A stretch of DNA of 64,000 nt from Gyrodactylus bullatarudis (GCA_012064415.1 SSNU01000035.1:56503-120502), one strand, 5' to 3'; numbered from the stretch's first letter, positions 46,194 through 57,888 are shown. Translations and numbers: made by a program. The notes: generated by a model from the sequence alone, not told the origin.

Positions 46194-46420
46194 AGAATTA
46201 GAGGTATAAGAAATATTCTGATGCCTTTAATTTGTTGAAAAGTTTCAGGAATCCATATCGAGTTCTCTACTTTAAGCGATTGAAGAAAAGATTCCAGGAA
46301 ATTAAGAATTTTTCCAATTTCTCCAGAAGAAAGTTTTCAGGATTAAATCAGACGAAAAAGCCGAATGAATCTTCTACAAATCAAAGGATTTTGAACAACC
46401 GAAATTTCATTGATTTTTAA

Positions 46421-47864
46421 GCAGTGAAAATCATCAAGAAATTAAAATTCAACTCCGGAAATTGAGCACTAGGACAGATTTAGCATAATTTATTTTTGTT
46501 TCATATCGTACTCCTAAAAAACTTCTTTTCACTACGCTCCCAATTTCAAATCAATGATTAGTTTCTACTTCAATTTCATAAAACTGAAATCTTTGTCAAA
46601 ATCATATGTTCCCAACTTCATATCAACCAGTCTCGATTTATTTCACAAGTAAATATAGAATTTAGGCTTCGAAATAGATTTTATGTGCCATTTGCAATAG
46701 AATCATCTGAAGAAACTGAATCAAAAAATAAGATGTGAGGACAAAGTTATACATTATAATCAAATTATTTCTAAGCCATTTAACAGTTAACAGATTGGCA
46801 ATAATATTTCTTATCTTTATCGATCAGACAGAAATAAAAATTCAAGTTATGTTTTAATGGATGACAATCAAATTAAAAGTTTTCTGTTCATTTGAGTTTG
46901 AAATAACTCGACATGGTTTATCGCACGATTCTTGATGCATGAAAAAATATTTAATTTCAATAAAATAAATTTTTATTCATTTGCAAATAAATAGAGCACT
47001 ACTAAAGGATTTTTCTAACTCGCAGATGTGTCTTCTATTCCTGTAGATAAGTATATATTTTAAAAAGCTCAAATATTTGTCGATTCCAAGTCAGATTAAA
47101 AATATTAAAATATTTCTAAAATAGGAAACTTATTTTTTATCGGCTTGGTGCAGGTGCTATAGTGCCCAATTTTTGATTATTAAGTTCGAATCTCTGCCCG
47201 TTTAAATTTTGAAATTAGCTTTCGGAAAATTTCCGACTCAGGTATTTCAAGCAAAGATTTTAGCATGAATGAAATGCTCAGGTTCTGAACATTACCAAAT
47301 GTAAAGTTGAATTTCGCTAGTTTTTCGAAGAAGAGCGTTGTTCTAACCTGGAAATCTATTTTCGCTCATTGATATCAAAAAGAATACATAATAATTACTA
47401 ATTATTCTTACACATTGGCAGAGATTTTAAAAGTTCCCAGATATAATACTTTCATCAGATAAAATCAAAGTTGCGTAAATCTTAAAATTTCAATGGGTTT
47501 ATGGTATTTCTATAGTATTGATTATTTCTTTACTGGTAAGTAGGATTAATTTCCTTGTCAAGTCTGTACTAGAAAAATTCAATTTTAATTACCCAAACAG
47601 AATACAGTAACTTCCTGAAAAATTATATATTAAGAAGAGGAACTGCCAATATGAATATATGAAACACTCTACTAGCGAGTAATATGATGAATTAAAAAAA
47701 ACACTTCCCCAGTTGGTCGACTTTGAGGAGTTCTATGTTGCTTATAAATCATACACAATTCAATGTATAATCAATAGCTCAGTCAGTTTGGTGATTTTCA
47801 TTCCAAAATATTCTCCTTTTTAGACAAACTTGATATTTTAAACTCATTTTAATTGTTTGGGAAA
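46421..47864. other. intergenic, with a tRNA-like head at 47142-47200
   Basis: No gene seen. 47142-47200 has a box A-like ggcttggtgcaggtg and a box B-like aagttcgaatctctgcc about 30 bp apart, as in a tRNA-derived SINE head. A functional tRNA cloverleaf does not fold convincingly (the acceptor stem is poor). Confidence 0.25.
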
Positions 47865-48378
47865 TCATTTTACGAAATTAGTGGACAAATTCTCAAAATA
47901 AGAATAATTGAAGGTGTAATTATTAAATGACTTTATCAAAATTAGTGTACATTTTCTCGAATTTAGTGGAATCCTTTTTTACAAGCTATTTTTGTGATAA
48001 ATAGATGATTTATAAGAACGAAAATTGTAGCCTTCAAAGGTTCTTTCCTCAAGGATTTTCTCAAATACTTCAATTTACTCTCATGATACGAAGTGAAATC
48101 TTTTCTAGCCATAGGAATTTCCACTAGTAACATTAGGCTTCTTTACTAATTTCGAAAAACTGTCCACTAAATAAGACGAAATAATGTCTCTCCATTTCGA
48201 TAAACTCTCCACCATATTCAAATAGATCCTAACCTGCAATTAACTCATTCTCTTAACATTGGAAAACTCTCCAGTAAATTTGTTTAAGCAATCCACTAAA
48301 TTAGAGAAAATGTACACTAATTTTGTCAAAATTTCTTCTAATATCGAAAAATTGTCCACTAATTTCGTAAAATGACTG
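47865..48378. mobile_element. foldback element with repeated GTCCACTAA motifs
   Basis: The left end (ttttacgaaattagtggaca, 47869 on) is the reverse complement of the right end (tgtccactaatttcgtaaaa, to about 48372). Inside, attagtgtacattttctc (about 47943) pairs with gagaaaatgtacactaattt (about 48304). Variants of GTCCACTAA recur at about 48157, 48291 and 48347. Confidence 0.7.
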
Positions 48379-48384
48379 TAATAC

Positions 48385-49230
48385 AAAATCATTGTTTCTA
48401 GGTCTTATTACAAGAAGTGGAAGCTTCTAGAGGAAATTTTCAATAAGTAGAAGATTGATCAATGATCATTGGACTGGGTCCCTCCAGATTTCGAAGAAAA
48501 GTCAAATTCACTTTCATACTAAATGGAATACGTAAATTAAGAAAACTCGATTGTTTTATTTCCAGCATGGTTCCTGTAGCTTTTGAGAGTTTTAAGGTAT
48601 TTATTACATGATGTTACTCATGAATAGGGTGAATGGAAATTGATCATCGATAACTAGAAGGTCGAAATAATCACAATTTTCATTTGGTAGAAGTAATTTT
48701 TTTTAATCTTACAAATAATAGAAGTAGTTACAGTCTATAATTTCCAGAAAGTGGTACATTTATTTGATAGATAAAATTTATTCATTTTTATCATACATAA
48801 TCAATTTTTCTGCTGCCCTTGGTATTCTTTTTATCTTTGGTTGTCCTCTTTTAATTATATAATAACTAAGTTATTTGTTTCTGCAAACAATTCTCTAAAG
48901 ATTGAATGCCACAAGATTTTGAGACACAATAAAGCATTCTTAAGTATTTCTATTACTCCTAATGTTCCAGGATTAATCACCATGTTCAATTCAAAAAAGC
49001 TTTTAATCACAAATATATTCTATTGAATACAACGTCTTCTCTAATTAATTCTATAAATGAAAAGTGTATTATGGATACTTCTATTTAATGAAATTTCCCA
49101 AATAATCTTCTAATTTTTGTAAATACACAGAATAGACCTTCTAGTTATTGATGACCTATCTTCTAATTATTGAAAATTTCCTCTAGAAACTTTTACTTTT
49201 TGTAATAATCCCTTGTTTCTATTGTAACTG
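48385..49230. mobile_element. foldback element with repeated AGAAG motifs
   Basis: Left blocks ttctagaggaaattttcaat and aactagaaggtc (48430-48665) recur inverted as attgaaaatttcctctagaa and gaccttctagtt (49135-49190). Between the pairs the left arm carries about 150 bp that the right arm lacks. It directly follows the GTCCACTAA element. No coding frame. Confidence 0.7.
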
Positions 49231-49634
49231 TGTAGTAATTCAAGTCGAATTCTCCTGAAGAGTCCATTCAGATTCTGACCCAGGCTAGAAATCGACAATT
49301 TCCCAAATCTATCTCTAATATGCAATGATATACTTTCAAAGATTAGTATAGTATTCACTGAATATCAAAAAGCAGTATTGTAACGTGAATTTTAGGCTTC
49401 TCTTACATCTCTATTAGCCTAATAGTTTTGGAGATTCTTTAATCTGAACCAATCCAAATTGCTACGAGATTTTCCCTGGAGGCATCTTTCATTAACAATT
49501 TTTCGAAAACTTTGAGGATAAACACAAATCTGTCAGTCAATCATTCAACACCCTCGTGTAATTTCATTATAAAAACTCAAGCAGCGAATTAATCCATTCA
49601 AAGTTGTACTTTAAACTTTGATTTCAAAGTTTAG
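49231..49634. other. intergenic, nothing recognised
   Basis: No gene, repeat partner or RNA seen. Confidence 0.3.
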
Positions 49635-49918
49635 CTATAATGTTTGTGAAAGATGAAAATTTTCTAAATCCTGAATTTGAGAGATTTTTGTAATTACATT
49701 ATCATTAAGATTCTCTTGAGGGAGATCTATAGACAGTTTCATTTCTAATGGGGAGTCAGAACTCATTTTGACGGTTTGAAGACAAGATGAATAATTAGTG
49801 ATAAAGCTTTTATTTATACAATACAGTCTGTAACTGCCAGATTGAAAAACGAAAATGCTTTTTCCATTTTCAGTTGAGGTCCAAAGACTGAACATTCCAA
49901 CTTTAAGCTCTTCTAAGG
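49635..49918 (-). CDS. unidentified coding-like fragment ending at a foldback element
   Basis: The open frame runs from the edge of the foldback at 49921 through LALEELKVG-MFSLWTSTENG to a stop at 49635, over 90 codons. Composition (FSLWTSTENGKSIFVFQ, MKLSIDLPQENL) is more protein-like than the surrounding AT-rich frames. It could be an exon (acceptor-like attag at the element edge) or a gene split by the insertion. I do not recognise the family. Confidence 0.3.
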
Positions 49919-49920
49919 CT

Positions 49921-50740
49921 AATTGGTATGAAGTTGGGAATCTATGATTTATACAGAAATCTCGATTTTTTCATAAAGAATTCCAATTTTTCCTGGAATC
50001 CTACTCATGTTGCCCCCTTTTACCATTTGAAGAAAAAATATATATAAAGATTGGAAATACATCGTGTATATCATTACATTTTAAGGAAAATATATGTGCC
50101 TTTTGGAAAATCCCCTACCCATGTATAAACTTTTTGGCAATAACTCAAAAAAAATAATTTTTATACATGGCCATTTTTAAAATTCCCATTTGGTGCCAAA
50201 ATATTTTCGAACTTTGAACTCAAAATTTTTATTGATTTGAAAGTTGGAGGTTGATCAAAAGAGGTTTTTCAAAATCAGGATTAGAAAAGAATACCAATTC
50301 AGCTGAATCTTATCTGATTATTATCGTTTGGGAGCTGAAATTCAATATTTTGATCATTTTCACTAGGTGAAAATCAATGAAATTTCGATTATTCAAAATC
50401 TCTCGAAAATGGGGAGACTGTCGGTAATTTGACGGTGCTAGTCAGCTTTATTATCTAATCTTGATCTTAAAAAAAATTTTATGACCTTTACACTTTAAAA
50501 TCAATAAAAATTTTCAGCGCAAAGTTCGAAAAAATTTTGGCGCCAAATCAAAATTTAAAAAATGGCCATATTTTTCATAAAAATTATAATAAAAATAATT
50601 ATTAACTAGTAAATTAATAACTAGTAAAAATGGGCAACATGAGTAGGATCCCAAAATATCTTTAACATATTCGAAATGTTTAATGAAAAAATCGAGATTT
50701 ATATAAAAATCATAGATTCCCAACTACATATCAACCAATT
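49921..50740. mobile_element. foldback element, family C
   Basis: 820 bp. Tips aattgg / ccaatt, then gaagttgggaatctatgatt on the left and its inverse on the right, tctcgattttttcat inside, and a shared ggatcctactcatgttgccc block. Inner halves carry a further inverted pair (cgaactttgaactcaaaatt with its partner near 50520). Related copies: 55190-55745 and 1200-1316. No coding frame. Confidence 0.75.
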
Positions 50741-51088
50741 TTAATTTCCAATTCAACTTAGGCAAGTTAAAGAAATTGCCAATCTACATAGGATTTTCTC
50801 CTTAGGATAGTTACAGTATTTACATATGGAATACATATTATGAATGTGATTAGGTCCTGATGGCTCATCTCGATATGGGACTCAAAAGATTTTTTTTACT
50901 GCCTATTGGAAGAAAAATACTTTCTCATCTTCAACTCTATCACCAGTAATCTATACCTTTTTCAGCGCTTGTGATTGAAGAATTGAAGAATTCTGATTTA
51001 AATTTTTTTTATTCTGATTGGTAAAGGGCCATAGAAGTAATAGGGGGTTGGGGGTAATTATTTTTATAATTTTATAATTTTTCTGATT

Positions 51089-51340
51089 TTAAAATTTCTG
51101 CATTCTAAATTCATCATTTTTCAATCTAAACTGAAAAATAATAATTTTGGATAGCAAAGGGCCCCAGAATTTATTAACACGGGTGTTCTCCAAGGTTCGA
51201 TGATTGACCAAATTCTCCTGAACATTTAGCTTCCGGAGAACATTGAGGGTGTTGCTGATGATTTTAAATCTGTCTTCAGGGTGAAAAATTTTCTTGATAT
51301 ATTGAAAATAAATCCTAACTTCTGGTCGCCTTGAGGCCAT
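51089..51340 (-). CDS. small ORF resembling a TFIIS/Elongin A N-terminal helical domain
   Basis: 83 codons from an ATG. The pattern YIKKI..EDRFKIISNTLNVLRKL, then LVNHRTLENTRVNKF, resembles the TFIIS N-terminal (LW) domain with its L..L..L and L..T.V.k core, as in Elongin A or TFIIS paralogues. The remainder (PLLSKIIIFQFRLKNDE) does not fit, so there may be a splice site or decay after TRVN. It is surrounded by mobile elements and no other exon is identified. Confidence 0.25.
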   Translation of the reverse strand: MASRRPEVRIYFQYIKKIFHPEDRFKIISNTLNVLRKLNVQENLVNHRTLENTRVNKFWGPLLSKIIIFQFRLKNDEFRMQKF

Positions 51341-52054
51341 GGGTTAGAAGATATGCCATCATTGTTTTTAAAAAATTTGAATCAGCTAATTTATTTGAAA
51401 ATTCTTACAACCTTAGGAAGACCTCATTCTTAAATCATTTTTCACTTATATTTATAATTTTGAACCTAGTCGTTCTTCAGGGAACTATCCAGCATAGACT
51501 ATATCGTCGTTCTCTTGCTTCCTGTCTATGTTGTCTTCTTCATTATTTACCATCTTCTTAATAATATGATCGAGGATAAATACAGAATTTCTGACTGCCA
51601 TGACCTAACTAACATTAAAACTGTAATGTTACACATCAGGTCTAAACTTTATTATTTTAAGAGTCTTCTCTATGCTAATTTTCATTAATCCCAGAATTTT
51701 GTCAAATTTCTCGAAAGGCTTATTTATTTATTCAATTCATGAATATATTTTTAAAAAACAGAGCTAATAAATGTATGAAGATGGGAATTTATGATTTTTT
51801 CAAAACTCCCAATTTATTCATCAAAAGATCGAATTTGACCTTTTGAATGTCATTTTGAGAGAAAATGTTGAACAAACTGCTATATAATAATTGTTTTCAT
51901 TTTGCAAGTCGTGAAAAGGGGGGGTTATTTTATTTCTCAACGTAAAATTTTAAGGTCAAATGTTAAACTCATTCTGATTGGTGAAGATTTTTAATTAATT
52001 TTTTCAAACTTATTAAGTAAATTGGGTCTACTACGATAGTGAAAGATGACATAA
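51341..52054. repeat. repeat-rich spacer
   Basis: 51493-51536 is a diverged family A tip (ttgcttcctgtctatgttgt compared with ttgctgcctgactatgttgt). 51833-51895 (gtcattttgagagaaaatgt, gaacaaactgcta) has an inverted partner at 55105-55170. No gene is seen. Confidence 0.55.
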
Positions 52055-52210
52055 CATGATGAGAATGTGAGAAAAAAAGTTTTGGCCTTGTATAGGAGCG
52101 GTGGTAACTGGAGGGAATATGCCAAGATGTCTGATGTTCCTTATTCCACAGCCTACCGTTGGGTTGGTACTGAAGATGATTTACCCCTACCAAGAGGAGG
52201 ACATTATTGA
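52055..52210 (+). pseudogene. transposase helix-turn-helix fragment
   Basis: A 51-codon frame reads KKVLALYRSGGNWREYAKMS, then VPYSTAYRWV and DLPLPRGG, and stops. The arrangement (a G.NW..yA...gvpy.TAyrWv helix-turn-helix followed by a PRGG linker) is that of the DNA-binding end of IS630/Tc1-like DDE_3 transposases. The catalytic domain is not found downstream; 52211-52328 is open in another frame but shows no DDE blocks. Truncated remnant. Confidence 0.4.
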
Positions 52211-52479
52211 TTATTCAAAAACTGGAGATGAATACAACATGAGAATTTTAGAAATTGGGGCTGAACAAGCTATACGACAGATATCCCCAGCTACAATTCC
52301 TCAATGTGCCTCTTTTAGATTTTTGTAGAATTTATTGCGTTTTAGAATTAATCTCAAATAAATGATGCTCTCTTTTGTAAATATAAAAATATTGAATAAA
52401 AATTTAGACACTTATTCTGGGTATTTTATGAGCCAGCAGTTTCTCATGACAAGAGCCTTTATAAACTGCTTGAAAACTC

Positions 52480-53574
52480 CTAATTTGATATGTAAATTCT
52501 ATTATTGCCCAATTCTTCTGTCCTAGGCATAGGAACAAAATTAGGATTGTAATGAGAATCTCTTTCTCTTGATTTCTATAGATATAGAAAGCATGGATAA
52601 GAAGTATTACATTTTTGTAAACCAGTTAAAAGATCAATAACTTGAAAATCTGCAATAATAAAAAGATTATACTCATAGTATCCTATCTTATCGAGAATGA
52701 TCTCAATACTTGCTCTATCCTCTTCCAAATCTCTTGAATAAGCGATTGGAACAGGTGGCCAAATATTAGTATTATCAAGTAAAATTACTTAAAGACTGTT
52801 TTTAGATGAATCAATAAAAACTCTTAAAGAATTAGGATTAAAAGGAAAATTTAGCTCGTTAAATAAGCCTGGAATATTATTATAGAATGAGAGATCATCT
52901 TCACGCGAAAAATAAGGTCTAAAATAAATATCTTTATTTTTATAATGATAAAATTCACTCCTCCCCCATTAATTTTACCACTCAATATATGCCTACCCAC
53001 ATCAACTGCCATTTTTTTGGAAAGTTTTGCCATTCGGATTATTTTGTCTAAGAAGGATTGAGTAACTTTTACCATGACTGACGGCTCATTAAAGTTAGGG
53101 CTGGCGCTTTCCTCTGTAGTCTGACTGTCAATGAATTTTTCTTGAGGACGCTGAGGTACTGCTAACTTTGGGTCATCACGACAGGTTCTTAAATTAGGAT
53201 AAATCTTTAAAGAGTATTATAAAAATAGTGGAAATTTATATTTAAAAAATCACCTGTGTAGATGGTCGAGCGTTCCTTCGTATTCTTGTTGGACAAAAAT
53301 AGCAGTCTTCCAAATGATTGAACGGCGGTGCCCAGGCTTTAATTCTGTTCCTGTAAGCTCGGCCTTGTGGTTTCTTTACAATACAACTGCATGATCTACA
53401 AATTGATGAAGGAGAAAAATCTCTTCCTGAATTGATTACTCGACCAAAGTAATCCGAGATCATTCTTTGCAAGTCAGGATCTATCAGGTACATTCTTCTG
53501 TTACCAAAATAGTAGCCACAAATATAAAAAAAATTTTCTTTGTCGTTTCCACATAAAAAGACTCTAGCATTCAT
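52480..53574 (-). pseudogene. decayed DCYFC-type repetitive arthropod protein
   Basis: The ATG at 53574 opens a frame with RVFLCGNDKENFFYICGYYF, then CRSCSC and WAPPFNHLEDCYFC: the FCYvCG / W..P.nH..DCYFC zinc-like head of a large uncharacterised multicopy family of arthropods and cnidarians. A possible intron (donor at 53252) leads to a middle part rich in Ser/Pro. Then, after a frameshift near 52950, YFSREDDLSFYNNIPGLFNE, LRVFIDSSKNSL, a TAA at 52789-52791, IAYSRDLEED, YPCFLYL, a TAG at 52576-52578, and KSRERDSHY follow. These match the YF..d.L.f.nDipgLf, WRlFIDSSk.SLKaVLLHNGN, yPCFLClWDSRAR..hY blocks of that family. Two stops and one frameshift make it dead. The family behaves like a mobile or amplified gene; its biochemical role is unknown to me. 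Confidence 0.7.
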
Positions 53575-53792
53575 ATCTAGTTTTTGACTCTGACTAGAAG
53601 TGATTTAACCTTTGAAATTCCCACAACACTGATTGGTTGGGAATTACACCAATGATGTAAGAGTTCGAGAGTAAAAAAACCCTCATGGGAATGTATGTAT
53701 ACAATCTTGGTAAAAAATTTAATGGGAGTGTTTTTTTCATTTTTGTACAAGCCTGAATGAGGAATGTTTATAATCTCATTAAAAAATAAGGC

Positions 53793-54538
53793 AATGGTAA
53801 AGAAAAAAAAAGAAAGGCTGCACAAAAATTTTCCCTGCCTTAAAATTTTTCCAAGTTCAAAAAATGTATATCGATGTGTCAATCACACACTCCTTTTGTA
53901 CCCTTCTTTGTCACGATGATGTAACCCCTTGGTTATTTATCCTACAAAATTGGAAAAGTTATCCTTTTCAAAGTTAAATAACTCTGATTCTGAATGAGAT
54001 ATTCGAAAAGTTCCAGGAGCAATTATGCTCAAAATTTTCTCTTCTCTAAAATGGTATAAGTATCAAAATTAGAACTCGATTAATAAGAAGAAGGGAATTT
54101 CAGAAAATCTTTTTATTTTAACAATAGGATTTTTCGCAATATTTGGGAAAACGTATATTTTTCAAATAATTTTTCAAAACTTGTTCTTTGTTTTAATCTA
54201 AAGTTACAATTTCAAATCACCAAATCAAATTGATTTTCTGAAATTCTATTCTTCTTATTAGTCGAGTTCTAATTTTGATACTTATACCATTTTATAGAGG
54301 AGAAAATTTTAAGCATAATTGCTCCTTGAACTTTTCGAATATCTCATTCAGAATCAGAGTTATTTAACTTTGAAAAGGATAACTTTTCCAATTTTGTAGG
54401 ATAAATAACCAAGGGGTTACATCATCGTGACAAAGAAGGGTACAAAAGGAGTGTGTGATTGACACATCGATATACATTTTTTGAACTTGGAAAAATTTTA
54501 AGGCAGGGAAAATTTTTGTGCAGCCTTTCTTTACCATT
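53793..54538. mobile_element. foldback element with ~310 bp arms (family G)
   Basis: Arms 53793-54109 and 54232-54538 are close reverse complements separated by 122 bp. Blocks include aaggctgcacaaaaattttc, cacacactccttttgtaccc, gatgatgtaaccccttggtt and gttccaggagcaattatgct. The left arm has an extra A-rich stretch of about 9 bp. It starts about 220 bp upstream of the DCYFC pseudogene. No coding frame; no second copy in the window. Confidence 0.85.
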
Positions 54539-55189
54539 ACCAAAAATAACTAATTCATTTGTTTTATAAATCTAGTTTCATCAATATGATTAAACAAATG
54601 AGAATTCAGAAATGAAAATTGATAAAAATTCTGGATTGGAAAATGCTTAATAACCTCGAAACTAAAAATCCTACGTTAATAAAAAGGGCACCATTCGAAA
54701 GAAAATTAAATTTTACATTAGAATGCTTTTTAAAATTTCAAATTTTATTAAATCTACACGTCAAAAAAGAAGAAAAATACTCAAAAAATATGTATTTTTT
54801 AAAGGATTTTTCAATTTTTTTCTAACTTGACGCGCGTTTTAAAAAGCTTTGCGAGAGTTCTAAATTCGCGTATCACCCATCAATTAACGCGAAATTTTAC
54901 GTTATTTTTAATGGGGATAAATTCAATTTCGGATTCCTATGTTTTCATACCAATAATATCAATTTATTGAGATACTCAAAATTAGCAATTTTTGGTTTTT
55001 GGCCATAGCGGCCAAAATATTAACGCTAGCGAAATTCTGAAAGCAGATCTGAAATCAGCACAAAATTTTATTTCAGAGAAGTTAAAACCTAATCAAGTTC
55101 GTACGACCCCACCCCCACCCATGTTATCTAGCAGTTTGTTCAAAACTTTCTCTCAAAATGACATGCAAAAGGTATAGACTTTTTTTTTT
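54539..55189. other. intergenic, with a repeat patch at 55105-55170
   Basis: 55105-55170 (tagcagtttgttcaaaactt, tctctcaaaatgacatgcaa) is the inverse of 51833-51895. No gene is seen. Confidence 0.4.
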
Positions 55190-55745
55190 AATCCAGATCA
55201 TGAGGCCAACTTTCATGATATGAAGGAAAAAAATATTGAAAAAATAAATTTTAAAGAAGATTATGGCTCAATTCAAATCTTGAAGTAGCGCCAAATTCCC
55301 ATTATTTTTGAACTTTGAGTTGAAAAAGCTTGCTGATTTCAAAGAAAGGAATTAAATAGGCTTATTTTGAGGATCACCCCATAATTATGCTAAAATAAAA
55401 TTTTGATTTTTAGATAATTTTCCTTACTTGAAAATCGATTAAGTTTTGATAATTCAAGATCCCTGCAAAATGACGAATTTATCAAAATTTTTATGATGAT
55501 GATCGGTTTTGTTGTCTAATCGTGATCCTAAAAATCAACTTTTGATCACTTTCACACTTTGAAATCAGTAAAAATTTTCAAAGTTTAAATATTTAAAATG
55601 TGCCATATTCTTCTTAAAAACTTATTTTTTCCTTCATATCGTGAAAGTGGGGCTAATGATCTGGATTTTAAAAAATCTTTATCAAATTCGGTTTTTTTCG
55701 GAATTTTCTAAAAATCATAAATTCCTATCTTCATATTATATCTAG
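55190..55745. mobile_element. foldback element, family C related
   Basis: Outer pair: aatccagatcatgaggccaa at the left and its inverse ending at about 55668. Inner pair: tttgaactttgagttgaaaa with tttgaaatcagtaaaaattt. The internal layout (gcgccaaat, gatttcaaag, a central aattcaagat) parallels 50150-50600. The right flank to 55745 (catattatatctagg) resembles the family B/C tip consensus. Confidence 0.65.
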
Positions 55746-57068
55746 GCTGATTTCATTTCGAATCAACGTATTAAATTCAGAGATGTTGTTTATAATATAT
55801 TGAATATCTGTATTATCTCCATGTTCCATGCCTTAATTAAAAATTGATATTTTAACCGTGAAAAGCACATTTTTGAAAATCAAAATGAAAATATTTTTCA
55901 TTTTCTGATATACAAAAATCCCATTTTCCCTAAAATCATCTAGGAACTTTCTTCAGCATGTAAAAAAAGGTTCTATTTTTACTAAAAGCCCTATTGGCGC
56001 GTGTTCAAAAATAGTCATTCTCAATCGAGATTTTGTAAATCAGAAAAAACTCGAAAATGTATGGTTTTATAGGAAAATATGCTTCAAAATAAGATTAAGT
56101 TTGAAAAAAGTTTTAAAAGTTGGGCCTTTTGTCCTCGTGTTTTTCTATTTTTCTTACTTTTAAATTATCACACAATAAAATCATATTTTCTAACAAAACA
56201 AAGTTTTTCTGTTTTTAACCAAGATCAGAATCTAATCCAGCACCAAAAAAAATTTCAACATAACTGAAAATTTACGCTATTTAATGACTTGAATGGCTGG
56301 GCTTTCTGAAATTGAATTCCTGAAATTACCAATGGAATGTTCTCATGAAAGTTGAAAAGAATTTCCATTTTTGAAGACAAAACTTTTTTGAGTACGAATT
56401 GATTTTATATAAAAAAATAAACTTTTTTCATAGAAATTATCTGCAATTCTTTTCGGCAAACAAAGCTGTCAAAAGCAAACAATTTCTTGCTCTTATTCAA
56501 CAAGCAAATTCTACAGTTCTAACTACAATGCACGATACATCGCAGATTTTTCGAATTAGTAAAATTCTGATTATTGATTCTTATGATTTTCTAGAGATTC
56601 AGTACAGAAAAAAACATCATCTTTGATAGAATAATATCAAAGCTGTATAATTGATATCTCGAGGAGAGACATTTTTGCCAATATTGCTGAGATCGAATTA
56701 GAAAAGAAGTACTGGTTAATTTCGTGTATTTTGAGTAATCCATTTCAACTGAAGATAAAGACCATAAAAAATTCTTGAAAAAATCATAATAAGAGAGACG
56801 ATCTCAGTTTTTAGTTGAAATAAAGGATGCGCGAAGTACACAATCGATAATCAGAGCGCTAATTCGATACTAATTTTGAGAGAATTTTATCGAAGAATCA
56901 CAAAGAACTCATTAAACGCTTTCTGATTGGTTCATGCCTGTTACCTCATGTATAATATCATTGGTTGAAATATCCTGTTTGTACCCTAGCTATCAAAATC
57001 ATTAACATCTTTCCTTTGCAAATTTTCAACTGTGTGCAGAATACAAACAATACGTTGAAAGTTTCTGT
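55746..57068. other. intergenic, with repeat J at 55895-56080
   Basis: 55895-56080 carries inverted J blocks (aatagtcattctcaatcgag, gattttgtaaatcagaaaaa, tatggttttataggaaaata). The two small frames nearby (about 56079-56267 and 56399-56626) show no family signal. Nothing else is recognised. Confidence 0.45.
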
Positions 57069-57878
57069 TCAAAATTGTCTCAAGTACAGTAATGCAGCCA
57101 GTACCAGTTCCAACATTGGCTCTGTTTCATTAAGTACATCCATGATAACATTTGCGAAGGTAATACCTTTCTGATCAGGAACATCCTTTGATGCAACCAA
57201 TCGATTACCTGGCAAGTTGTTCAGAACCAAAATGTTTGTCTTTTCTGATTTGTCATGAAATTTCCTTAAAATTTTCACAGTTGCATCGATTTGAAGGTTT
57301 TTAATTCTCTTGGGGGCACCAATCTCAAATGCTTCCTTTGCAAGCTTATCTTCATTTTTTAATTTGTACTCACATAAGTACACAAAGCCATTAATGTTGT
57401 TCATTTCTGAATTTGCTATGTTCACAAGACCAGTAGCAGCAGCTATAGATAGGCCATGACGCTCACACAATTTATAAGTCTCAGGCATCCTATATTTATT
57501 ATAGTTCCTAGGATTTTGGACTTCTGGCGATTCTCCGTCATACGGAGGATCAATCTCTACGTTTTGAATTGTCCCATTAGTCGTCTGAGTTTCATTGGTC
57601 ATATCGAGAGTTTTTGGCCTAGAAACATCCATAAGATCCGTAACTGGAGACTCCTCTAATTCAGGAAATGCTTCTCGAATCCTCTGTGGATCGTTCTCTG
57701 CCTGTGCAACAGAGTCCTTGTAATCATCAATTGCCATATTTCTCTCTGTACACTGTTCTCTAAGAAAGTCCTTAATCAAATGATGAAGATAATTTTTTCC
57801 TATTACAAGGGGATTTTTGACTTTTTTATGATAAGCAGGAGCATCGTGCAAAAGGAAACAGTTTTTTCCAAAATTTAA
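57069..57878 (-). CDS. unidentified ORF, possibly part of a repetitive transposon-like protein
   Basis: About 270 codons open between stops. There is no ATG near the start (first in-frame Met at ERNMAIDD), so it is an internal exon or a broken gene. It begins NCFLLHDAPAYHKKVKNPL, has an acidic Pro/Thr-rich middle (AFPELEESPVTDL, VEIDPPYDGESPE), then YKLCERHGLSIAAATGLVNI, and ends near LPGNRLVASKDVPDQKGITF. The YKLCERHGLSIAAATG block resembles the cDR.gvSdRaaa block of amplified arthropod proteins with an unknown, transposon-like distribution. That is a weak resemblance. A shorter frame (57889-58149) lies just upstream in another frame. Confidence 0.35.
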   Translation of the reverse strand, partial: LNFGKNCFLLHDAPAYHKKVKNPLVIGKNYLHHLIKDFLREQCTERNMAIDDYKDSVAQAENDPQRIREAFPELEESPVTDLMDVSRPKTLDMTNETQTTNGTIQNVEIDPPYDGESPEVQNPRNYNKYRMPETYKLCERHGLSIAAATGLVNIANSEMNNINGFVYLCEYKLKNEDKLAKEAFEIGAPKRIKNLQIDATVKILRKFHDKSEKTNILVLNNLPGNRLVASKDVPDQKGITFANVIMDVLNETEPMLELVLAALLYLRQF

Positions 57879-57888
57879 TTAGACACTT

